Below are positions 17,619-26,741 of a stretch of 64,000 nucleotides of DNA, piece by piece. The notes under the pieces were generated by a model. That model was not told the origin of the DNA, did not search any database, and worked only from the letters and a program-made list of their open reading frames with translations. The stretch is taken from assembly GCF_027889715.1 (NCBI RefSeq), contig NZ_JAPJZH010000021.1, positions 1 through 64,000 of the forward strand, written 5' to 3'. The position numbers were made by a program, and so were the translations under genes. Position 1 is the stretch's first letter. Each line of letters begins with the position of its first letter. The DNA comes from Allohoeflea poritis (GTDB lineage Bacteria > Pseudomonadota > Alphaproteobacteria > Rhizobiales > Rhizobiaceae).

Positions 17619-18311
17619 ATGCCGACGCTTTATCACCATCCGATGTCCGCAGCGTCCCGTTTCGTGCGGCTGGTGCTTTACGAATATGAACTTGAAGCCG
17701 AACTGGTCGAGGAGCGGCCCTGGGAGCAGCGCCCGGACTTTCTTGCGCTGAATCCGGCGGCGACCCTGCCCGTTTATGTCGACGATTCGCTGCAGGCGGT
17801 GTGCGGTGCGACGGTCATAGCCGAGTTCATCGACGAGGTCTTCGGGGTTTTCAAGCGTGACCGCAGGCTGCTTCCGGACGAGCCGTTCCGGCGCGCCGAG
17901 GTGCGCCGCCTGACCGAGTGGTTCCTGGTCAAGATGGAGCAGGACGTGACGCGCTACTTGGTGCGTGAGCGGGTCTTCAAGCTGCTGATGCCGAAGGAAA
18001 ACGGTGGCGGCGCCCCGGATTCGAAGGCGCTGCGCACGGCCCGCGCCAACATCCGTCAGCACATGCGCTATCTGGACTGGTTGACCGGCAGCCGTGACTG
18101 GCTGGCGGGAAACACGATGAGCTACGCCGATTTTGCCGCGGCCGGCGCGCTGTCCTCGCTCGACTATCTCGGCGAGGTCGGTTGGAGCGAGACGCCGAAC
18201 GCCAGGGACTGGTATCAGCGGATGAAGTCGCGCCCCTCCATGCGCCCGATTCTCGCCGACCGGATTTCCAGGATCACGCCGGTGTCCCACTACGCGGATC
18301 TGGACTTTTGA
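17619..18311 (+). CDS. fzlA: GST-fold cell-division protein, probable FzlA
   Basis: A 230-residue GST-like protein with a thioredoxin-fold N-terminus (YHHPMSAASRFVRLVL) and an all-helical C-domain. The C-terminal tail SHYADLDF is the ending I recall for alphaproteobacterial FzlA, which binds FtsZ, curves its filaments and is needed for constriction. It lacks a clear catalytic Ser/Cys for glutathione. Neighbours uppP (lipid carrier) and queG match the usual order in Hyphomicrobiales. It is followed by queG after 3 nt. A generic GST is the alternative, which I think less likely. Confidence 0.8.
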   Translation: MPTLYHHPMSAASRFVRLVLYEYELEAELVEERPWEQRPDFLALNPAATLPVYVDDSLQAVCGATVIAEFIDEVFGVFKRDRRLLPDEPFRRAEVRRLTEWFLVKMEQDVTRYLVRERVFKLLMPKENGGGAPDSKALRTARANIRQHMRYLDWLTGSRDWLAGNTMSYADFAAAGALSSLDYLGEVGWSETPNARDWYQRMKSRPSMRPILADRISRITPVSHYADLDF

Positions 18312-18314
18312 GCG

Positions 18315-19469
18315 ATGCCGGCGCGTCCGCACAGTCCGCAGCGGTCCGAAAGGCTGAAGGCCTTTCTGGTCGAGGAGGCGCGCGCCGCCGGCTTTGACGT
18401 TGCCCGAATTGTCGCGCCCGATGCCATCGAGGACTACGCTCCCGCCGGCCTCGACGCCTATCTGCAGGCCGGCCGTCACGGCACCATGCAATGGATGCAG
18501 GAGACGAGAGACCGGCGGAGCGACCCGAGGGTTCTTTGGCCGCAAACGCGCTCGATCCTGATGCTCGGCATGAATTACGGGCCGGACCGCGATCCGCTGG
18601 AGGCTCTTGCGCGGCGCGACAGGGCGGTGATCTCGGTCTATGCGCAGAACCGCGACTATCACGACCTGATCAAGGGAAAGCTGAAGGGCGTCGCCGGCCG
18701 CTTCGCCGCGCGCGCCGGCGCCGACGTCAAGGTGTTCGTCGACACCGCGCCGGTCATGGAAAAACCGCTTGCCGAACAGGCCGGCATCGGCTGGCAGGGC
18801 AAGCACAGCAACCTCGTCAGCCGCGCGTTCGGCTCCTGGCTTTTCCTGGGTTCGATCTTCACGAGCGAGCCGCTGCCGTCCGATGCGCCGGAGACCGATC
18901 ATTGCGGCTCCTGCCGCGCCTGCCTCGACATCTGTCCGACGGATGCCTTTCCCGCGCCCTACCAGCTCGACGCGCGCCGCTGCATCTCCTACCTGACCAT
19001 CGAGCACAAGGGTCCGATCCCGCATGAATTCCGGCCCGCGATGGGCAACCGGATCTATGGCTGCGATGACTGCCTGGCCGTGTGCCCGTGGAACAAGTTT
19101 GCCAGCGATGCGCACGAAGCCAAACTGAAGGCACGCGACGAACTGAGGGAGCCGGCCCTTGCCGATCTTGCCTGCCTAGACGATGCCGCCTTCCGGGCGC
19201 TCTTTTCCGGCTCGCCCGTCAAGCGCATCGGCCGCGACCGCTTCGTGCGCAATGTATTGATCGCCTGCGGCAATTCCGCCGATCCGTCGCTGGCCGGCCA
19301 TTGCCGCGAGCGCCTGAACGATGCCAGCCCGCAAGTGCGCGGCGCTGCGGTCTGGGCCTTGTCGCGCTTGCTGGAGCGCGAGGAACTCCTTTCACTGGCA
19401 GGTCAGGCGAAGCAGGAACCGGATGACACGGTGCGCCACGAGTGGCATAGAGCCCTGGAAACGACATAG
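18315..19469 (+). CDS. queG: Epoxyqueuosine reductase
   Basis: A 384-residue cobalamin-dependent iron-sulfur enzyme that reduces epoxyqueuosine to queuosine in tRNA. The two [4Fe-4S] motifs are visible: [17 protein letters not shown] and CISY...[14 protein letters not shown]-terminal HEAT-like helices that hold the tRNA follow. The gene lies between fzlA (3 nt) and an epimerase gene (12 nt) in one operon. Confidence 0.95.
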   Translation: MPARPHSPQRSERLKAFLVEEARAAGFDVARIVAPDAIEDYAPAGLDAYLQAGRHGTMQWMQETRDRRSDPRVLWPQTRSILMLGMNYGPDRDPLEALARRDRAVISVYAQNRDYHDLIKGKLKGVAGRFAARAGADVKVFVDTAPVMEKPLAEQAGIGWQGKHSNLVSRAFGSWLFLGSIFTSEPLPSDAPETDHCGSCRACLDICPTDAFPAPYQLDARRCISYLTIEHKGPIPHEFRPAMGNRIYGCDDCLAVCPWNKFASDAHEAKLKARDELREPALADLACLDDAAFRALFSGSPVKRIGRDRFVRNVLIACGNSADPSLAGHCRERLNDASPQVRGAAVWALSRLLEREELLSLAGQAKQEPDDTVRHEWHRALETT

Positions 19470-19481
19470 GAAATCGAGCGT

Positions 19482-20354
19482 ATGCGTCTCTTTGTTTTCG
19501 GTGCCGGCTATTCCGGCCGGGCGATCGCCGGGGAACTTGCCGGCCGGGCCGAATGGGCAGGCGGCACCAGCCGCAGCGCGGACAAATTTGCCGCGCTGGA
19601 ACGGAACGGTCTCGATCCATTCCTTTTCGACGGCGACAGGATTTCCCCCGAGCTCGCAGCAGCGCTCGCCCGTGTCACGCATCTGGTCCAGTCCATCGCG
19701 CCGGACGAGGAGGGCGATCCACTGTTGCGGATTTCCGGTTCCGGCCTGAAGGGCCTGATGCCGAACTTGCAATGGGTGGGCTATCTTTCGACCGTCGGCG
19801 TCTACGGCGATCACGATGGCGCCTGGGTCGACGAGGAAACGGCATGCAAGCCGGTTTCGCGGCGCTCGGTCGATCGGCTGCAGGCCGAAACCGCATGGCT
19901 CGAAGCGTCAGAAAAGAGCGCGGTTCCGGTCGCCATATTGCGGCTGTCCGGAATTTACGGCCCGGGCCGCAACGCCTTCGTCAATATCGGCCGTGGACGG
20001 GCGCGGCGTCTGGTCAAGCCCGGTCAGGTCTTCAACCGCATCCATGTTTCAGACATCGCCGGCGCGAGTGCGCATCTGATCGCAGAGCAAACCGGCGGAA
20101 TCTGGAACGTGACCGACGATCTGCCGGCCCCGCCGCAGGATGTGGTTCTTTATGCCTGCGAGCTGATGGGCGTCGAGCCGCCGCCGGAGATCGATTTCGA
20201 TACCGCCGACCTTTCGCCGATGGCGCGGTCCTTTTACGGCGAATGCAAGCGCGTCTCCAACCGCAAGCTGAAGGAAAGCGGCTATCAATTCCGATATCGC
20301 GACTACAGAAGCGCGCTTGAAGCCCTCTGGCGCGATGGCAATTGGGCCGCTTAA
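19482..20354 (+). CDS. SDR/NAD-dependent epimerase-like protein (YeeZ type)
   Basis: A 290-residue Rossmann-fold protein. Its dinucleotide motif is GAGYSGRAIA at residues 7-16, a variant of GxxGxxG. LSTVGVYGDHDG and LRLSGIYGPGRN are hallmark segments of extended SDRs, but the catalytic YxxxK is not clear; SVDRLQAE occupies the expected place. It may therefore be a regulator or an atypical reductase. It is the third gene of the fzlA-queG operon and is followed by an exported hydrolase 82 nt later. Confidence 0.8.
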   Translation: MRLFVFGAGYSGRAIAGELAGRAEWAGGTSRSADKFAALERNGLDPFLFDGDRISPELAAALARVTHLVQSIAPDEEGDPLLRISGSGLKGLMPNLQWVGYLSTVGVYGDHDGAWVDEETACKPVSRRSVDRLQAETAWLEASEKSAVPVAILRLSGIYGPGRNAFVNIGRGRARRLVKPGQVFNRIHVSDIAGASAHLIAEQTGGIWNVTDDLPAPPQDVVLYACELMGVEPPPEIDFDTADLSPMARSFYGECKRVSNRKLKESGYQFRYRDYRSALEALWRDGNWAA

Positions 20355-20436
20355 GCGCCCCTTGGCCCGGCGGTGGGATTGTGCCACCATCGCCGCAAAG
20401 CCGACGAAAAAGATGATCGATTTGGGAGGATCCGCG

Positions 20437-21339
20437 ATGAAGGGCAGGCTCACATATCTGGCAATCGTTTTTTGTGCTGCGCTCCTGCTGGCCGTCCCCG
20501 ATGGCAGCGTCAACGCCGCCGAGAAGAACGTTCAGTTCCGGGTCGATGGAAAGTCGGTCGTCGGAACGCTGGAAACGCCGGACAACGCGGCGGAACCGGC
20601 ACCGGTCGTGCTCATGCTTCACGGTTTCACCGGCTCGCGCGACGAACTGCCCGTCAAGGACACCGATGAGGGCGTCTTTGCCCGCACGGCCCGGCAGCTG
20701 GCGGAAAATGGCTATGCCAGCCTGCGCATCGATTTTCGCGGGTCTGGCGAAAGCCAGGGCGCCTGGGAGGACACCACCTTCTCCGGCCAGATCGCCGATG
20801 CCGTGGCGGCAATCGACTGGCTGAAAAGCAGCCAGGAGATCGACAACGACAACATCTCAATCCTCGGCTGGAGCCAGGGCGGCCTTGTCGCCGCGCACGC
20901 CGCGGCCGAGCGGCCGGATGTCAAATCGGTGATCCTGTGGGCCCCGGTGACCAATCCGATGGCCACCTATTCGGGTCTGCTCGGCAGCGAGACGGTGATG
21001 AAGGCCATCGCCGGCGCGCCGGAAACGCCGCATACGGTCAAGCTGCCCTGGGGTGTCGACACGACGCTCAAGGGCGCCTTCTACCAGGAGATGCCCGTCA
21101 CCAGCCCGGCGGCGGCCATCGCCGGCTATGAAGGCCCGCTGATGGTCATTGTCGGCACCAGGGATACGCTGGTGGTGCCGCAGCCGGCGGCCGGGCAGAT
21201 CCTGCTGAACTATCATCCCGGCAAACAGCAGCTTGTGGTCTTCGACACCGATCATGTCTGGGACGCGTTTTCAGGTCCTGGAACGCTCGACGGGCAGATG
21301 ATCCCGACCACCCTTAAATGGCTCGAGGAAAATCGCTAG
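20437..21339 (+). CDS. Exported alpha/beta hydrolase
   Basis: A 300-residue protein with a Sec signal peptide (MKGRLTYLAIVFCAALLLAV, cleavage near VNAA) and an alpha/beta hydrolase core. The oxyanion region is HGFTGSRDE, the nucleophile elbow is LGWSQGG, and the late Asp and His are in GTRDT and DTDHVWD. Relatives are periplasmic esterases or dienelactone-hydrolase-like enzymes; the substrate is unknown. ATG 20437 is supported by GGGAGGA just upstream. A longer frame reaches 20317 but overlaps the epimerase and loses the signal peptide. Confidence 0.85.
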   Translation: MKGRLTYLAIVFCAALLLAVPDGSVNAAEKNVQFRVDGKSVVGTLETPDNAAEPAPVVLMLHGFTGSRDELPVKDTDEGVFARTARQLAENGYASLRIDFRGSGESQGAWEDTTFSGQIADAVAAIDWLKSSQEIDNDNISILGWSQGGLVAAHAAAERPDVKSVILWAPVTNPMATYSGLLGSETVMKAIAGAPETPHTVKLPWGVDTTLKGAFYQEMPVTSPAAAIAGYEGPLMVIVGTRDTLVVPQPAAGQILLNYHPGKQQLVVFDTDHVWDAFSGPGTLDGQMIPTTLKWLEENR

Positions 21340-21345
21340 CCCGGG

Positions 21346-21924
21346 CTAAACCGGCGCACTGCCCAGATGCGCCAGCAGCTCGGTCACGTTGCTGGCGTTG
21401 AATTTCTTCAACAGCCGTGAGCGGTAATATTCCACCGTACGCGGCGAAATGCCGATGAGGCGCGCGATCTCCTTGCTGGTCTTGCCGCCCAAAAGGTGCG
21501 TGACGATCTGCCGTTCGCGCGCCGAAAGCTCCAGATAGGGCCTGTGGTCCGAGATATCGGCGTAACTCAGGATCGCCCGCTGCAGCGGTTCGTCCGGCGT
21601 CAGGCTGTGCGCCCGGAAACGGCACCAGAAAAGGCTGCCGTCCTTGCGCGGCATGATGCGCTCGTCGGTATACTGGCCGCCGATCTTCAGCGCCTGCAGG
21701 CCGATATCCCGGATCTGCTCGAAATCCTCGTTGGAGGCATAGAGCACGCGGAAGGACTGGCCGATGAGCTCGTCTTTTTCATATCCGAAAATATCGGCGA
21801 ATGTCCGGTTGCAGGCACGAATGATGCGGTTTTCCGTCAACACGAGACCGATCGGCGCGTTATCGAACGCAAGATCGCACAGGGTGCGGTAATCGGGTTC
21901 ATCGCGTTTCGATCCTGAAGACAC
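21346..21924 (-). CDS. PAS-domain LuxR/FixJ-type transcriptional regulator
   Basis: A 192-residue regulator with an N-terminal PAS domain (about residues 15-130, including FDNAPIGLVLTE and the GYEKDELIGQ motif). A LuxR-type helix-turn-helix follows (LSARERQIVTHLLGGKTSKEIARL and ISPRTVEYYRSRL, split here). There is no receiver domain, so it probably senses a ligand or redox state directly. It diverges from the M20 peptidase/ABC transporter cluster and is the likely local regulator. The start is GTG at 21924. Confidence 0.88.
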   Translation of the reverse strand: MSSGSKRDEPDYRTLCDLAFDNAPIGLVLTENRIIRACNRTFADIFGYEKDELIGQSFRVLYASNEDFEQIRDIGLQALKIGGQYTDERIMPRKDGSLFWCRFRAHSLTPDEPLQRAILSYADISDHRPYLELSARERQIVTHLLGGKTSKEIARLIGISPRTVEYYRSRLLKKFNASNVTELLAHLGSAPV

Positions 21925-21934
21925 TTCGTAGTCC

Positions 21935-22016
21935 TACGGTATTGCGGCAACCGGCCCATGCCGGAAATATCTGTTTCTTGTAATGAAATTCAACGGGTTT
22001 GCGTAGGGGTACCGTA
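21935..22016. promoter_or_regulatory. Divergent control region with inverted TACGGTA sites
   Basis: Between the PAS-LuxR gene and the M20 gene, TACGGTA (21935-21941) and its reverse complement TACCGTA (22010-22016) flank the 94-bp gap. The first lies next to the dyad CGTAG-TC-CTACG. These are candidate binding sites of the neighbouring LuxR-type regulator; no promoter elements are clear. Confidence 0.35.
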
Positions 22017-22018
22017 CC

Positions 22019-23308
22019 ATGAGCGAGACGGGCACTGCGGTGGCATTTACGGATGAAATCGCGGCGCGTCGCGATGAACTGATCGCGCTGACGCAGGACC
22101 TTATCCGCATTCCGACGCTCAATCCGCCCGGCGAGGCCTATCTGGAGATTTGCGAATATCTCGCCGCCAGGCTGCGCGCCCGCCGTTTCGACATCGAGAT
22201 GGTCCGTGCCTTCGGAACCCCGGGGGACAGCGACAAATATCCGCGCTGGAATGTGGTTGCCCGCCGCGAAGGCCGGATGACGGGCGCCTGTGTGCATTTC
22301 AACTCCCATATCGATGTGGTCGAGGTCGGGCACGGCTGGACCACGGACCCTTTCGGCGGTGAACTGATCGACGGCAAGATCTACGGGCGCGGCTCCTGTG
22401 ACATGAAAGGCGGTCTGGCGGCCTCCATCATCGCCGCCGAGGTCTTCATCGATACCCATCCGGATTTCGCCGGCGCCATCGAGATTTCCGGCACGGCCGA
22501 TGAGGAGACCGGCGGCTATGGCGGCGTGGCCTATCTGGCGGAGAAAGGCTTCTTCGACCCGCAGCGCGTCCAGCATGTCATCATCCCCGAGCCGCTGAAC
22601 AAGGACCGGGTCTGCCTCGGTCACCGCGGCGTCTGGTGGGCGGAGATCGAGACCAGAGGCCACATCGCCCACGGTTCCATGCCGTTCCTGGGTGATTGCG
22701 CGGTGCGTCACATGGGCGCGGTGCTGCGGGAATTCGAAACCAGCCTGTATCCGGCGCTGGCCGAGAAACGCACCGCGATGCCGGTCGTTCCCGAGGGCGC
22801 GCGCCAATCGACGATGAATATCAATTCGATGCATGGCGGGCAGGCAGAGCCAGAGCCGGATTTTACCGGCTTTCCCTCCGCCTGCGTTCCCGATTCCTGC
22901 CGCATGGTCGTCGACCGGCGCTACATCATCGAGGAAGATCCCGAGGACGTGCGTCGGGAAGTCGTCGACCTTCTTGAAAAGGTCAGCGCCGAGCGCGAGG
23001 GGTTTTCCTATGACCTCAAGGAGCTGTGGCATGTCAGCCCGACCATGACCGACGAGAACGCGCCGGTCGTGCGCTCGGTATCGAAATCAATCGAGAAGGT
23101 GCTCGACAAGAGCCCCGAATATGTCGTTTCACCGGGAACCTACGATCAGAAGCATATCGATCGCATCGGCCGGCTGAAGGATTGCATCGCCTACGGGCCC
23201 GGCATATTGGATCTGGCGCACCAGCCCGATGAATATGTCGGCGTCGACGATATGATCGATTCGGCCAAGGTCATGGCACTGTCGCTGAAGGACTTGCTCG
23301 GCGCTTGA
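22019..23308 (+). CDS. M20-family deacylase (ArgE/DapE type)
   Basis: A 429-residue zinc-dependent amidohydrolase. The metal-site motifs are visible: HFNSHIDVVEVG, GRGSCDMKGGLAAS, GTADEETGGYGG and the late His in a DQKHI context. Relatives remove acyl groups from amino acids or diamino acids. It is the first gene of a cluster with a Dpp-type importer, ALDH, SDR and CoxSLM, so it probably processes an imported N-acyl compound or peptide. It is separate from arginine or lysine genes, so ArgE or DapE proper is unlikely. Confidence 0.87.
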   Translation: MSETGTAVAFTDEIAARRDELIALTQDLIRIPTLNPPGEAYLEICEYLAARLRARRFDIEMVRAFGTPGDSDKYPRWNVVARREGRMTGACVHFNSHIDVVEVGHGWTTDPFGGELIDGKIYGRGSCDMKGGLAASIIAAEVFIDTHPDFAGAIEISGTADEETGGYGGVAYLAEKGFFDPQRVQHVIIPEPLNKDRVCLGHRGVWWAEIETRGHIAHGSMPFLGDCAVRHMGAVLREFETSLYPALAEKRTAMPVVPEGARQSTMNINSMHGGQAEPEPDFTGFPSACVPDSCRMVVDRRYIIEEDPEDVRREVVDLLEKVSAEREGFSYDLKELWHVSPTMTDENAPVVRSVSKSIEKVLDKSPEYVVSPGTYDQKHIDRIGRLKDCIAYGPGILDLAHQPDEYVGVDDMIDSAKVMALSLKDLLGA

Positions 23309-23373
23309 TATGCCGCAGCGCGAAAAGCTATGGTCTCGGAGAATAACAGGGAACCGTAACTGGAGGAAAAAAG

Positions 23374-24864
23374 ATGACATCAGCTTTCAAGGCGCTGGCT
23401 TTCGCGGGGGCCCTCGCGGTTTCGACCGCGCTTTCGCCGGCCGCGTTTGCGGCGAAAACCGACATAACGGTCGGCGCGCAGCTCGAGCCGCCGAACCTCG
23501 ACCCGACATCCGGCGCCGCCGGTGCCATCGACACGGTCACATATTCGAACATTTTCGAGGGCCTGACCCGCTTCGGCCCGGACGGCAGCATCAATCCCGG
23601 ACTTGCCGAATCCTGGTCGATTTCCGACGATGGCAAGGTCTATACCTTCAACCTGCGCAAGGGCGTGAAGTTCCATGACGGAACGGACATGACCGCAGAT
23701 GACGTGAAGTTCTCGCTGGAGCGTATCGGCGCGGAAGAATCGACCAACGCCCAGAAGGCGCTTTACGCGGACATCGAATCGGTCGAGGTGGTCGATCCGC
23801 ACACCGTCAAGGTGATGCTGTCCAAGCCGAACGGCAGCATGCTGTTCAACCTGGCCTGGGGCGATGCCGTGATCGTCGCGCCCGAAACCATCGCCAACAA
23901 TGCGACCAATCCGGTCGGAACCGGCGCCTTCGTCTTCAAGGACTGGGTCCAGGGCGACCGGGTCGAGCTTGAGCGCAATGCGGACTACTGGGGCGAGCCG
24001 GCGAAACTCGAAAAGGTGACATTCAAGTTCATCTCCGACCCGAACGCGGCCTTTGCCGCCGTCATGGCCGGCGATGTCGATGCCTTCATGCCGTTCCCGG
24101 CGCCGGAGAACCTGCCGCAATTTGCTGCCGACCCGCGCTTCCGGGTGATTGCCGGTTCCACGGAAGGCGAAACCATCCTGTCGACCAACAACAAGATGCC
24201 GCCGCTGGACAATCCCAAGGTGCGTGAGGCGATCGCCCATGCCATCGACCGGCAGGCGATCATCGACGGTGCCATGTTCGGCTACGGAACGCCCATCGGC
24301 ACGCATTTCGCGCCGCACCACCCGTCCTATCTCGACCTGACGGCACAGTCGAACTACGACCCGGAAAAAGCCAAGGCGCTGCTTGCCGAGGCCGGCCATC
24401 CGGACGGTTTCAAGACAACGCTGAAGCTGCCGCCGCCATCCTATGCGCGCCGTGGCGGCGAGATCATCGCCTCGCAACTGCGCGATATCGGCATCGAGAC
24501 CGAGATCAGCAACCTGGAATGGGCGCAGTGGCTGGAGCAGGTCTTCAAGGGCAAGGACTACGGCCTGACCATCGTCTCCCACACCGAGCCGTTCGATATC
24601 GGCATCTATGCCCGTCCGGACTATTACTTCCAGTATGACAATCCGGAATTCCAGAAGATCATCGAGGATCTCAACAACACGGCCGACCCGGAAGAGCGTG
24701 ACCGGCTGGTCAAGCAGGCCCAGAAGAAGATCGCCGACGACTATGTCAACGGCTATCTCTTCCAGCTTGCCAACACCGGCGTCGTCAACGCCAAGCTGCA
24801 GGGAGTCTGGGAAAATGCTCCGACCCAGGCAGCCGACATGACCGCAGTCTACTGGGAAGACTGA
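23374..24864 (+). CDS. ABC transporter periplasmic binding protein, family 5 (Dpp/Opp type)
   Basis: A 496-residue extracytoplasmic solute-binding protein with a Sec signal peptide (cleavage after AAFA, about residue 25). It has the family 5 core: EGLTRFGPDGSINPGLAESW and LRKGVKFHDGTDMTADDVKFS elements. Substrates of the family are oligopeptides, nickel complexes, glutathione or amino-acid derivatives. A GGAGGA ribosome site precedes ATG 23374. A stable hairpin follows the stop before the permease genes, often seen where binding protein must exceed permease. Confidence 0.92.
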   Translation: MTSAFKALAFAGALAVSTALSPAAFAAKTDITVGAQLEPPNLDPTSGAAGAIDTVTYSNIFEGLTRFGPDGSINPGLAESWSISDDGKVYTFNLRKGVKFHDGTDMTADDVKFSLERIGAEESTNAQKALYADIESVEVVDPHTVKVMLSKPNGSMLFNLAWGDAVIVAPETIANNATNPVGTGAFVFKDWVQGDRVELERNADYWGEPAKLEKVTFKFISDPNAAFAAVMAGDVDAFMPFPAPENLPQFAADPRFRVIAGSTEGETILSTNNKMPPLDNPKVREAIAHAIDRQAIIDGAMFGYGTPIGTHFAPHHPSYLDLTAQSNYDPEKAKALLAEAGHPDGFKTTLKLPPPSYARRGGEIIASQLRDIGIETEISNLEWAQWLEQVFKGKDYGLTIVSHTEPFDIGIYARPDYYFQYDNPEFQKIIEDLNNTADPEERDRLVKQAQKKIADDYVNGYLFQLANTGVVNAKLQGVWENAPTQAADMTAVYWED

Positions 24865-24873
24865 TAAAGCTGA

Positions 24874-24897
24874 GGGAGCCGCAAAGCGGCTCCCTTT
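24874..24897 (+). terminator. Hairpin between binding-protein and permease genes
   Basis: GGGAGCCGC (24874-24882) pairs perfectly with GCGGCTCCC (24886-24894) around an AAA loop, followed by only three T. The short T-run suggests partial termination or mRNA stabilisation rather than a full stop, letting the binding protein be made in excess. Confidence 0.65.
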
Positions 24898-24924
24898 CCG
24901 CGGCAACGATTTCGAACCGGTTCC

Positions 24925-25875
24925 ATGCTCCCCTATATGATCAAAAGGCTGGTCTCGCTGACCATCAGTCTCATGGCTGCGAGCCTGGTCATCTTTTTCG
25001 TAATCGAGGTGGTTCCGGGCGATCCGGCCTCCTTCATGCTGGGGCTGAACGCATCTCCTGAAACCGTCGCGGCGCTTCGCGACAGCCTTGGGCTGAACGC
25101 GCCCGCGCCGATGCGTTACTGGCAGTGGATCACCGGCCTCGTACAGGGCGAGTTCGGCATCAGCTACACCTACAAGGTCCCTGTCAGCGAGCTCATAGCC
25201 GACCGTTTCTGGGTGTCGATGCCGCTGTCTGTCTACGCCCTGATGCTTTCGACCGCGATCGCGTTTCCGGTCGGCGTGATTGCGGCCGCGAGGCGCAATT
25301 CACCGACGGACGTCTCGATCATGGGTGTCACCCAGCTTGGCGTCGCGGTTCCGAATTTCTGGTTCGCCATGCTGCTGGTGCTGCTGTTCTCGATCACGCT
25401 GCGCTGGTTCTCCGCCGGCGGCTTCCCCGGCTGGGAGGCCGGGTTCTTCGCCTGCATGAAGGCGCTGACTCTGCCGGCCATCGCGCTTGCCCTGCCACAG
25501 GCCTCCATCCTGGCGCGGGTCATGCGCTCCTCGCTGCTCGACACGCTGGGCGAGGATTTTGTTCGCACCGCGAGGGCCAAGGGGCTGACCCGGCGTCAGG
25601 CGCTCTGGCGCCATGCGCTGCGCAACGCGCTCATTCCGGTCCTGACCATCATCGGCCTGCAGTTTTCCTTCCTGCTGGCCGGCGCCATTATCATCGAAAA
25701 CGTGTTCTTCCTGCCCGGCCTCGGCCGGCTGGTTTTCCAGAGCATCACCCAGCGCGACCTCATCGTCGTCAAGAGCGTCATCTTCCTTCTCGTCTTCGCG
25801 GTCATCCTCGTCACCTTCATCGTCGACGTGACCTACGCGATCGTCGATCCGAGATTGCGGAGGGCGCGGGCATGA
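24925..25875 (+). CDS. ABC transporter permease, DppB type
   Basis: A 316-residue permease with six membrane segments. The DppB-class N-terminus (MIKRLVSLTISLMAASLVIFF) and VPGDP motif are present. The EAA loop reads TARAKGLTRRQALWRHALRN in the cytoplasmic region that contacts the ATPase. Its stop overlaps the start of the next permease gene by 4 nt (ATGA at 25872), which implies translational coupling. Confidence 0.93.
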   Translation: MLPYMIKRLVSLTISLMAASLVIFFVIEVVPGDPASFMLGLNASPETVAALRDSLGLNAPAPMRYWQWITGLVQGEFGISYTYKVPVSELIADRFWVSMPLSVYALMLSTAIAFPVGVIAAARRNSPTDVSIMGVTQLGVAVPNFWFAMLLVLLFSITLRWFSAGGFPGWEAGFFACMKALTLPAIALALPQASILARVMRSSLLDTLGEDFVRTARAKGLTRRQALWRHALRNALIPVLTIIGLQFSFLLAGAIIIENVFFLPGLGRLVFQSITQRDLIVVKSVIFLLVFAVILVTFIVDVTYAIVDPRLRRARA

Positions 25876-26741
25876 CCGATATGAATGTCGAGCCGTCCCT
25901 GCGCATGGGCGTGGTGCTTGCGGCCCTGCGCACGCCGAGCTTCATGATCGGCCTGGTTCTGACGCTTGTCTTCCTGTTCGCCGCGCTGCTCTCCTTTGTC
26001 TGGACGCCCTATGACGTGACCCAGCTTGAGATTGCCAACAAGCTGAAGACACCGTCCGCCACACACTGGTTCGGGACCGACGCTTTCGGCCGCGACATCT
26101 TTTCCATGGTCATGATCGGCGCGCGGGTCTCCATCGCCGTCGCCCTCATCGCCGTCGGCATCGGCATCGTGATTGGTGTGCCGCTGGGCCTGCTCGCGGC
26201 GGCCAGGCACGGCACGCTGCTCGACGAGATCGTCATGCGCGCCAACGATCTTGTCTTCGCCTTCCCGGCGCTCCTGATGGCGATCATGATCACCGCCGTT
26301 TTCGGGCCGAGCGCGGTCAATGCGATCATCGCCATCGGCATTTTCAACATCCCGGTGTTCGCGCGGCTGTCGCGCGGCGCGGCTCTGTCGCTCTGGCAGC
26401 GCGACTATGTGCTTGCCGCAAGGGTTGCCGGAAAGGGCCGCACGCTTATTTCCGCCGAGCACATCCTGCCGAACATCACCAATCTCCTGATCGTCCAGGG
26501 TACGATCCAGTTCTCCCTTGGCATCCTCGCCGAGGCGGGCCTTGCCTATGTGGGTCTCGGCACGCAGCCGCCGCTGCCGAGCTGGGGGCGCATGCTGTCC
26601 GAGGCCCAGACGATGATCTATATCGCACCGCATCTGGCGATCTTTCCGGGCCTTGCCATCGTTTTCACCGTTCTCGGGCTCAACCTGATGGGCGACGGGC
26701 TGCGCGACATTTTCGATCCGAAGCTCAGGCGGGCGCGCTGA
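25872..26741 (+). CDS. ABC transporter permease, DppC type
   Basis: A 289-residue permease with six membrane segments. HWFGTDAFGRDIFS after the first helix is the DppC/OppC hallmark. The EAA loop is in the AARVAGKGRTLISAEHILPN region. ATG 25872 overlaps the dppB-like stop (ATGA), and the stop overlaps the ATPase start (TGATG). A longer upstream frame reaches to 25125 but lies inside the other permease gene and is not the start. Confidence 0.93.
   Translation: MTDMNVEPSLRMGVVLAALRTPSFMIGLVLTLVFLFAALLSFVWTPYDVTQLEIANKLKTPSATHWFGTDAFGRDIFSMVMIGARVSIAVALIAVGIGIVIGVPLGLLAAARHGTLLDEIVMRANDLVFAFPALLMAIMITAVFGPSAVNAIIAIGIFNIPVFARLSRGAALSLWQRDYVLAARVAGKGRTLISAEHILPNITNLLIVQGTIQFSLGILAEAGLAYVGLGTQPPLPSWGRMLSEAQTMIYIAPHLAIFPGLAIVFTVLGLNLMGDGLRDIFDPKLRRAR

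Noticed and set aside
17463-19115. Long minus-strand open frame (550 codons) opposite fzlA and queG
   Set aside because: It is antisense to two well-conserved genes, has no recognisable domain and arises from the GC-rich codon pattern.
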